Shown one piece after another: positions 45,718 to 54,139 of a DNA stretch of 54,139 bases (its first letter is position 1; each line of letters begins with the position of its first letter). The notes below the pieces were generated by a model. The model did not search any database. It saw only the letters and a program-made list of their open reading frames with translations, and was not told the DNA's origin. Both the position numbers and the translations under genes were made by a program. The DNA comes from SAR324 cluster bacterium (lineage in GTDB: Bacteria > SAR324 > NAC60-12): positions 1 through 54,139 of the forward strand of contig JAKUUI010000007.1 in the NCBI GenBank assembly GCA_022448485.1, in the 5' to 3' direction.

Positions 45718-47112
45718 ATGAGCAAAGCAGATCTCCGTCAGTCACTTGAGAAAATACAATCTCCTCGCATCCTCGCTGTAGGAGACCTGATGCTGGATCA
45801 TTATTCATGGGGTGAGGTGAATCGAATATCTCCGGAAGCTCCGATTCCCGTAATGCGAGTGCTCCAGGAAGATCAAAGATTAGGAGGTGCAGGCAATGTG
45901 GTGGTAAATCTGTCAGCTTTGGGTGCAGAGGTACTTGTCTGCGGAGTTACTGGAAAAGACGAAATTGGAGATCGCATCCGTAAACTATTGGCCGAAAACG
46001 AAGTCGATCCTTCTGGAGTGATCGTTTCAGAAAATTATAAAAGCTGCCTCAAGCACCGTATGATTGCAGGACAAACACATTTGCTCCGGATGGATATAGA
46101 TCCAGACCCGGATATACTTGCTCCGCAAAAACAGCTGATTAATTTTTTGGAACAAAGAATTCCAAGTTGCGATGCTGTCGTCGTTTCTGACTACGGAAAG
46201 GGGTTGCTCAGTTCTGCAACACTCAAAGCAATTGCAGCTTGTGGAAAAAAACATAGGATTCCGATTGTGGGCGATCCTCGGCGGACGAAAAGTTACAGCA
46301 TCTATCAGGATTTCACTCTCATTAAACCAAATCGTAAAGAAACTGAGGCAGCAGTAGGGTTTGCCCTCAAAGATCAAAACGATGCACTCAAGGCTGCAGA
46401 ACAGCTGAAAACTGAAGTAAAATTGGAATACCTGGTAATCAGCTTGGATCAGGATGGATTATTGCTTTTCCGTAGTCCAGAGGATTATCACTTTCTTGAA
46501 GCAGAAACACAGGAAGTTTTCGATGTAGTCGGAGCTGGAGACATGGTCAGTAGCATATTGACGTTTATGCTTGCCGGACAGGCTAACATTGAGCAAGCCG
46601 CTTATTGGGCTCAACTGGCTGCAAGTTTGGAAATTCAACATGTAGGCGTGGTTTCGTTTTCAAAAAACGAATTGCTTCATCGTTTTGATTATGGCGAAAC
46701 TTCGTCAAAAATAATGACCACGGAAAAACTGTTAAGCACATTGCCGCAGGAACTTCCGATAGTCTTCACAAATGGATATTTTGATGAAATTTCTGCAGGA
46801 CACTTGAAGTTCCTGCATCAACTGAAAACTCTTAAAGGCTTTAATGTAGTAGCCATCAACAGTGACCGTAGCATTGCCAAACAAAAAGGACAGCCGCCCT
46901 TGCTTAACGAACGGGAACGCGCCTTGCTGCTCTCCACCATTGAAGCAGTGGATCGGATTATTATTTTTGATGATCCAGATGCCGGCAACTTAATCAGGAA
47001 TATAAGACCGGCAATTGTGGTCAAAGGCGAACGTTTCCGCAAACAACAACTTCCAGAACAGGAAGCCATCCAGAAGACCGGTGCTCAACTTGAATATTTT
47101 CCAAAATATTGA
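45718..47112 (+). CDS. hldE: bifunctional heptose-7-phosphate kinase / heptose-1-phosphate adenylyltransferase
   Basis: Makes ADP-heptose for the LPS inner core together with GmhB. The N-terminal ribokinase-like domain (1-315) is intact: GGAGNVVVNL, DPRRTKSY, KPNRKETE and the catalytic DVVGAGDM (269-276). The C-terminal cytidylyltransferase-like domain (about 345-464) is unusual: FTNGYFDEISAGHLKFL has SAGH (359-362) where HxGH is expected, so the first histidine is a serine, and the usual KGGDY is KGERF. The tail is also shorter than normal. Adenylyltransferase activity is therefore doubtful; a separate enzyme may supply it. Confidence 0.88.
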   Translation: MSKADLRQSLEKIQSPRILAVGDLMLDHYSWGEVNRISPEAPIPVMRVLQEDQRLGGAGNVVVNLSALGAEVLVCGVTGKDEIGDRIRKLLAENEVDPSGVIVSENYKSCLKHRMIAGQTHLLRMDIDPDPDILAPQKQLINFLEQRIPSCDAVVVSDYGKGLLSSATLKAIAACGKKHRIPIVGDPRRTKSYSIYQDFTLIKPNRKETEAAVGFALKDQNDALKAAEQLKTEVKLEYLVISLDQDGLLLFRSPEDYHFLEAETQEVFDVVGAGDMVSSILTFMLAGQANIEQAAYWAQLAASLEIQHVGVVSFSKNELLHRFDYGETSSKIMTTEKLLSTLPQELPIVFTNGYFDEISAGHLKFLHQLKTLKGFNVVAINSDRSIAKQKGQPPLLNERERALLLSTIEAVDRIIIFDDPDAGNLIRNIRPAIVVKGERFRKQQLPEQEAIQKTGAQLEYFPKY

Positions 47113-47289
47113 GCTGCAAACCATCCATCTGTAAATCACTTTCGACGAAAACTCTCACGAAGACGAGAATGAAGAAGATGAGTTAGATGTGGATGATGGA
47201 GAATCTCGTTAAAGCAGCGCAATGACGTTTTCAACGCCCGATTTCGGCTCCCAAAATACTTAATCCTGGACGCTAACAGGAAATGGTGT
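47113..47289 (+). other. gap after hldE with a short acidic open frame
   Basis: A plus-strand stretch (47144-47212) reads as an Asp/Glu-rich tail of 22 residues ending in a TAA, without a start codon. It may be the end of another decayed gene. Directly after it the recognisable part of the hydroxymethyltransferase relic begins. No terminator for hldE was identified. Confidence 0.3.
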
Positions 47290-47783
47290 ATCAGTGTTGA
47301 CCGCGACGTGATGCCTGGTTCCTCTAGCAGTCACCATTTGCACGCTTTGCCGGGATTGCTGATAGCAATTCGTGAAATGACAAAGTTCGGTTGAGATTAT
47401 GCAGTTCAAACAATAGCTAATGCAAAAGCCTTGGGGCAGGCTCTTACTGACGAAGGAATGAATGTGGCGGCCAAAGAATTCGGTTTTACTGAAAGCCACC
47501 AACTGGCAATAAACGTAACCAATTTTGGCGTTGCCAAAGACATTGCCCGCTCTTTATCTGATAAAAATAACATCATCACCAATTACAATATGCTTCCCGG
47601 AGACAGGGACACAAAAACCCATCCGAATTAAGGATTGGTGTGCAGGAAATGACGCGATACGGTATGCAGGAAAGCGAGATGGGTGAACTGGCCGCTTTGA
47701 TGAAGGCAGAACTGGAAGGTAAATTAGTCAAAGATGAAGTTCTCCGATTACGCAACCGTTTCACTGACATACACTTCTCCTGA
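47290..47783 (+). pseudogene. serine hydroxymethyltransferase (glyA) C-terminal relic
   Basis: The plus strand reads VDRDVMPGSSSSHHLHALPG then IREMTKFG, an in-frame TGA (47392), then QTIANAKALGQALTDEG, EFGFTESHQLAINV and NNIITNYNMLPGD. After a frameshift near 47610 it continues as LRIGVQEMTRYGMQESEM. This follows the C-terminal half of SHMT-family enzymes (FPGxxSNHHL, TESHQV, PSGIRIGVQEMTRYGM). The N-terminal half, including the PLP lysine, is not seen. At least two inactivating changes are present. A working glyA must be elsewhere if the pathway is used. Confidence 0.82.
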
Positions 47784-47836
47784 TTTAATTGTAGGATAGT
47801 TTCTTCAGACCTTCAGGGAAACAGGAGGCTCTATTT

Positions 47837-49213
47837 TCAGGCGCGTTTTCCCGATTTTTTGCTGCGGGTTGATTTTTTCTTGCGCCAGATAAAATTTAAT
47901 GGAGTTCCTTCAAAGCCAAAATGATAGCGGAACTGGTTGGAAATATAGCGTTCGTAGGCAAAGTTCGTTTTTTCGGGATTGTTAGTCATGAAAACAAAAG
48001 TCGGTGGAGCCACACTAACCTGGTTACCGTAATAAACTTTTGTCGGACGACCTGATTTAGAGGGAGGCGGATGCTGATTGACAATCAGATGGAGAATAGT
48101 ATTTAAATCGGAAGTCTGAATCCGCCGGACATACTGCTCGTGAACCCGAAGAATATTTTCAAAAATCTGAGGTACCTGCTGACCGGTTTTGGCGCTGACA
48201 AATATAACCGGAGCAAAGTTGATAAAGTTTAAACTGTCGTAAACATCTTCTCTTGCTTCCTTCTCGGTTTTACCGTCCTTTTTGGCCAAATCCCATTTGT
48301 TCATCACAATCACCAATGATTTCTTGCGCTCATTTGCATAGCCGGCAATCTTCGTAACTTGTTCTGTTACACCTTCCCCTGCATCAATTATTAAGAGAGT
48401 TACATCTGCTCGTTCTATCGATTTGAGTGCAGAAACAATACTGAATGTTTCGATCTTCTGGCTTACTTTGCCGCGTCTGCGAATTCCCGCAGTATCAACC
48501 AGTAAAATATTGCGACCTTCATAATTACATTGACTGTCCACAGGATCACGGGTTGTACCTGAAACCGAATCCACAATCATCCGCTCCTTCCTAAGGAGTG
48601 CGTTCACAATGGATGATTTTCCGGCATTTGGTTTACCGATAACTGCAACTGCAACTGGAGCATCCGGCCTAGTCAAACCTTCATTGGAATCTTCCTTTTC
48701 CACTATTTTCAGTGGAACCAGTTGATCAACTTCTTCCAGCAATCCGTCTATTCCACGGTTGTGCTCAGCTGAAACAGGAAAAATTTTTTCAACTCCAAGC
48801 CGATGAAACTCAAAACTTTCTTCTTCCAACCGCGGATTATCGGCTTTGTTGACAACAACAAACAGAGGAGTATCTGCTTCCACCAAGGTCCGGTAAATTT
48901 CTCCGTCTCCCTGAGTCCAGCCCTCTTGCACATTTACAATAAACAAAACACAATCTGCTTCCTCAACTGCCAGACGTGCTTGTTGTGACATTTGCCGAAT
49001 CAGTGAGGTTTCTGCAACAGGCTCAAATCCGCCTGTGTCGACTGCTAGAAATTCATAGCCCTGATATTTTGCAATTCCGGAGTTGCGATCACGTGTTACT
49101 CCCGGCTTCTTCTCTACAATGGCTGAACGTCGCCCGAGCAGGCGGTTGAATAATGTTGATTTTCCTACATTTGGACGCCCGACAAGGGCGACAACGGTTT
49201 GGGGGCTGGACAT
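47837..49213 (-). CDS. der: ribosome-assembly GTPase Der
   Basis: Double-GTPase needed for 50S subunit assembly. First G domain: GRPNVGKST, DTGGFE, NKAD. Second: GKPNAGKSS, VDTAGIRRRGK, NKWD. The C-terminal KH-like domain follows (GRPTKVYYGNQVSVAPPTFVFM), with a basic tail KKKSTRSKKSGKRA. The length of 458 is normal. It starts 18 bases after gyrB, so it appears to be in the dnaN-recF-gyrB transcript. Confidence 0.98.
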   Translation of the reverse strand: MSSPQTVVALVGRPNVGKSTLFNRLLGRRSAIVEKKPGVTRDRNSGIAKYQGYEFLAVDTGGFEPVAETSLIRQMSQQARLAVEEADCVLFIVNVQEGWTQGDGEIYRTLVEADTPLFVVVNKADNPRLEEESFEFHRLGVEKIFPVSAEHNRGIDGLLEEVDQLVPLKIVEKEDSNEGLTRPDAPVAVAVIGKPNAGKSSIVNALLRKERMIVDSVSGTTRDPVDSQCNYEGRNILLVDTAGIRRRGKVSQKIETFSIVSALKSIERADVTLLIIDAGEGVTEQVTKIAGYANERKKSLVIVMNKWDLAKKDGKTEKEAREDVYDSLNFINFAPVIFVSAKTGQQVPQIFENILRVHEQYVRRIQTSDLNTILHLIVNQHPPPSKSGRPTKVYYGNQVSVAPPTFVFMTNNPEKTNFAYERYISNQFRYHFGFEGTPLNFIWRKKKSTRSKKSGKRA

Positions 49214-49231
49214 GGAGTTGTGGCAGTGATT

Positions 49232-51661
<2,430 letters not shown>

Positions 51662-51682
51662 CTAAATATTTCAGCTGTAATA

Positions 51683-52756
51683 TCAAACAAGTTTTCCCCT
51701 GACAACATGAAAAATTTTTCCGTGCAGGGACTGTGATGGTTCAGAGGTTGAGGTAACAAAAATTTGATTTTTCAATACAAAAAAATAATGAAAAATATGC
51801 TTAACCAACTCGTCATCCAGTTCTGAAAAAAGATCATCAAAAATCAAAACTGGATAAAATCTATATCTCTGGCATAATATGCGATTTATTGACATTTTTA
51901 AAGACAAATTAGTAATTCTAAACTCTCCTTGTGAAAAAAAATCCCTGTCTTTTTTTCCATCCATCAGCAAATGGTACTCATCCCGGTGTGGACCAAGTAC
52001 TGAAAAGCCATACTGCAAGTCTTTGGCCAGGCTTTTTTCAAGTTGCTGAAGAAAATTTTTCTCTTGGAAATCTTTTGGATTGAGCGATGGCTTGTAAATC
52101 AGCTTCAACTTTTCTGTGCGCCCCGAGAGTTCCCTGAAAATATCATTCAAATGGAAATTAATCTCCTCAACAAAATTGTCACAATGTTTCATTAGATGAA
52201 TTGCTGAGCTGGCAAGCATTCCATTCCAAAGTGGTATTTGTTCTGTATTGCCCCGTCTCAGTAATGCATTTTTCTGGGCAATAATTTTTGAGTATTCCTG
52301 GATGTTCTTCAAATAAGCCGGATCCTTAAAGGCAATGATCCTATTAAAAAACTTTCGACGCTCCTGCGGGACATTTCGAAAAAGATTGACGTCTTCCGGA
52401 GTGAAAGACAGAGCCATAAATGTGAAAATATATTCAGAAACTCGTCGAGAAGGTGATTGATCTAAAAAAACATGTCGACCTTTTTTAGTAATGTTTACAC
52501 GGATATTGTGCTGAACCTGTCGTCGTTTAACCTGGGCCTGAAGTACAGCCTTATGTTTTTTTTCCTGAAGCAGCAGAGAGGGCTTTCTTGTGCGGAATGA
52601 CTCCAAATTACACAGGTAGTGCACGGCCTCAATCAGGTTGGTTTTACCCTGGCCGTTTTCACCGTAAATCCAGTTTAATTCAGGAGAAAAGTTGGCAGTG
52701 GTGCTACTGTAGTTGCGAAATTGAGAGACCTCAATGTTGCGGATGATCATGTACAA
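51683..52756 (-). CDS. recF: DNA replication and repair protein RecF
   Basis: SMC-like ATPase that helps load RecA at single-strand gaps. Walker A GENGQGKTN lies near the N-terminus, the signature region holds QGEFRITNLSLKMS, Walker B is PVLIFDDLFSELD, and the family motif LGPHRDEYHLL is present. The length of 357 is standard. It sits between dnaN and gyrB in the classic origin-linked order, 64 bases after dnaN. Confidence 0.97.
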   Translation of the reverse strand: MYMIIRNIEVSQFRNYSSTTANFSPELNWIYGENGQGKTNLIEAVHYLCNLESFRTRKPSLLLQEKKHKAVLQAQVKRRQVQHNIRVNITKKGRHVFLDQSPSRRVSEYIFTFMALSFTPEDVNLFRNVPQERRKFFNRIIAFKDPAYLKNIQEYSKIIAQKNALLRRGNTEQIPLWNGMLASSAIHLMKHCDNFVEEINFHLNDIFRELSGRTEKLKLIYKPSLNPKDFQEKNFLQQLEKSLAKDLQYGFSVLGPHRDEYHLLMDGKKDRDFFSQGEFRITNLSLKMSINRILCQRYRFYPVLIFDDLFSELDDELVKHIFHYFFVLKNQIFVTSTSEPSQSLHGKIFHVVRGKLV

Positions 52757-52820
52757 TCGTTTGCGGCTGACTGTCGGCGGTCTTTAAGTGCTCAGGAACA
52801 ATGAAGCAAAAACCTTCTAA

Positions 52821-53942
52821 CTACCATTCGACTCTCAAGGGCATTATTACTGACAAAAAGGCCTCATCAGCAGTTGATTTGATGATGGTTGGACTCATCG
52901 AATTTTTACATTCCAGTTTTACATCTTCACTATCTATAACAGCTAAAACATCCAGTAAATACCTGGAGTTAAATCCTATTTGAAAAGGTTCACCTTCATA
53001 GCCGGCCTCTATTTCATCTACCACCTCCCCATAATCAGCTTTTTCACTTTCAATCTTTAAAACACCCTGCGAAATAATAAGTTTCACCGGCCTCAGTTTT
53101 TCCGTACTGATTGAAGAGACAATTCTTAGAGAATTGATGAAATTTTCACGGTTCACAACAATTTCCAGAGTGTTGTTTTTGGGAATGATAGGATCGCAGT
53201 TAGGGAATTTACCCTCAATCAACCTTGTTTTGAAATTGATCCTGCCTCCGGTGAACTGCATGACACGACCATCGAAAGTGATTATCACTGTCTCACCAAA
53301 CAGATCCGCTGCCCTACGTACTTCCGTCAAGGCCTTTCTGGGAATGATGACTTCCTGATCTTCACCAAAACTCAGGTTATCAACTGCTTTGATTATTTGT
53401 GCTAATCTGTGACCATCAGTGGAAAGCCAACGAGTTTGCTGATCACTTGTTGAGCAGAGACAAACACCCATCAAGTTTCGTCGGGATTCATTGGTTATTG
53501 TGGCAAACAGTGTCATATCAATACAATGCTTTAAATCGTCCACAGATATCGTCATAGACTGCGGAAGTTCTTCCAGTACTGTTTGTGGGTATAAACCAAC
53601 TTCAACCGAGGGAAGGCGCAATTCTGATGAACCACAGGTAATATGGATCCATAGTTGTTCCGTAGAGCGGATATGTACATCCTCATCTTGCAGTTCTTTG
53701 ACGATGTCAAAAACTTTTTTTGCATTAACGCAGATACTGCCAGGTTCCTTAATTTCTGCTACTATCAATTCAACAAGAGATAATTCATAATCAGTCGAAG
53801 AAAACTCAACTTCAGAGTTTTCTCCTTCCATGGTCCTAATTACGAAATTCGACAGGATCGGTTTTGTAGAGCTTTTGTCAACAACAGAATTGATGTTTTG
53901 CAAAGTACTACTTAATGCTTCTCTTTTTAAAGTAAGTTCCAT
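52821..53942 (-). CDS. dnaN: DNA polymerase III beta sliding clamp
   Basis: Ring-shaped processivity clamp. It starts MELTLKREALSSTLQNINSVVDKSSTKPILSNF and shows three tandem clamp domains, with STDYELS, the LRRxLMGV-like SRRNLMGV, STDGHRLAQ, and a C-terminal LSVIMPLRVEW (normally xxMPMRL). Length 373. It is the first gene visible of the dnaN-recF-gyrB set and reads away from the putative origin. dnaA, usually directly upstream, would lie beyond the right edge. Confidence 0.98.
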   Translation of the reverse strand: MELTLKREALSSTLQNINSVVDKSSTKPILSNFVIRTMEGENSEVEFSSTDYELSLVELIVAEIKEPGSICVNAKKVFDIVKELQDEDVHIRSTEQLWIHITCGSSELRLPSVEVGLYPQTVLEELPQSMTISVDDLKHCIDMTLFATITNESRRNLMGVCLCSTSDQQTRWLSTDGHRLAQIIKAVDNLSFGEDQEVIIPRKALTEVRRAADLFGETVIITFDGRVMQFTGGRINFKTRLIEGKFPNCDPIIPKNNTLEIVVNRENFINSLRIVSSISTEKLRPVKLIISQGVLKIESEKADYGEVVDEIEAGYEGEPFQIGFNSRYLLDVLAVIDSEDVKLECKNSMSPTIIKSTADEAFLSVIMPLRVEW

Positions 53943-54139
53943 ATTTATTTTATTATTATTAGTAGGTTTGTTGACAGCATGTTGGTAAGTCGGTAACTTT
54001 TTGAAAAATAAGAATTATTGTCTGCTTTTTTACTGTTGATAATTTGTTGATAGATTGTTGACAGACATCAATCTACCTAATAAAAAGAAAAAACCCAACA
54101 CGAATTGTTTGTTATCCGTTGATGATATTTCAGTAACAA
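53943..54139. other. candidate edge of the replication origin
   Basis: About 200 AT-rich bases upstream of dnaN up to the window edge, with no coding frame recognised. It holds four copies of a DnaA-box-like nonamer on the minus strand, three of them evenly spaced, an A/T-only stretch beside dnaN (53941-53960), and a purine-rich run. In many bacteria oriC lies between dnaA and dnaN. dnaA itself is not visible, so the call rests on position and repeats. Confidence 0.5.
53969..54064 (-). repeat. DnaA-box-like repeats, three in 11-base register
   Basis: Minus-strand nonamers: TTATCAACA (54034-54042), CTATCAACA (54045-54053), CTGTCAACA (54056-54064) and a further CTGTCAACA (53969-53977). The first three begin exactly 11 bases apart, one helical turn, so they face the same side of the DNA. 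TTATCAACA differs by one base from the DnaA box TTATCCACA. A less convincing TTATCCGTT lies at 54112-54120 on the plus strand. Confidence 0.6.

Overview
The window looks like a piece of the chromosome of a flagellated Gram-negative bacterium, close to the replication origin. The Gram-negative call rests on genes for LPS inner core and KDO sugars (kdsD, gmhB, hldE), lipoprotein and periplasmic thiol-redox proteins, and the long proteobacterial form of GyrB. Base composition is moderately AT-rich. Several proteins are unlike the usual gammaproteobacterial versions: an animal-like UDP-glucose dehydrogenase, a plant/trypanosome-like GpmI, a short Bacteroidetes-like IlvC and an archaeal-like GlmU-type enzyme. 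This fits a deep-branching proteobacterial lineage (a SAR324- or delta-like marine bacterium is possible), but the lineage cannot be fixed from sequence reading alone.

Layout, left to right. 1-7622: C-terminal scrap of a plus-strand gene, then a tight minus-strand operon read ppi-fusion, cinA-like, gpmI, ugd, dapD, kdsD. 7783-13144: minus-strand lipoprotein metallopeptidase + gmhB, then ilvC, a small conserved protein and dsbD. 13305-18938: overlapping purine set (BMP-type ABC ATPase, xdhA, xdhB). 19156-23401: motility (flagellin with a clear sigma-28 promoter; a sodium-type-looking motAB stator) with rlmE between. 23644-34611: a long minus-strand run, recA, mnmH, TPR protein, cmk, GlmU-like, glmS, GlmM-like, with an exact parS site just upstream of cmk. 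35005-47112: plus-strand block, uxs, cca, smpB, a coiled-coil membrane protein, an orphan ABC ATPase overlapping a U32-like protein, ribF, a spore-photoproduct-lyase-family radical SAM protein overlapping a LON-domain protein, a DsbA-like thioredoxin and hldE. 47837-53942: minus-strand dnaN, recF, gyrB, der. 53943-54139: an AT-rich stretch with phased DnaA-box-like repeats, probably the edge of oriC.

The dnaN-recF-gyrB order, the DnaA-box-like repeats, the parS site about 24 kb away and the excess of minus-strand genes (co-directional with a fork moving left) all point to an origin at or beyond the right end. The longest gene-free stretches are mostly gene graveyards: a GNAT acetyltransferase with an internal deletion (42243-42519), the C-terminal part of a serine hydroxymethyltransferase (47290-47783), and a possible DprA winged-helix scrap (38088-38249). 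The most unusual intact features are an in-frame tandem duplication across the xdhA/xdhB junction, a phosphohexomutase expanded to 705 residues beside glmS, an HldE lacking the first histidine of its HxGH motif, and twin 16-bp palindromes, one of which contains the end of the phosphohexomutase gene. No CRISPR array, insertion sequence, prophage, tRNA or rRNA gene was recognised, and I see no clear new defence or mobile system.
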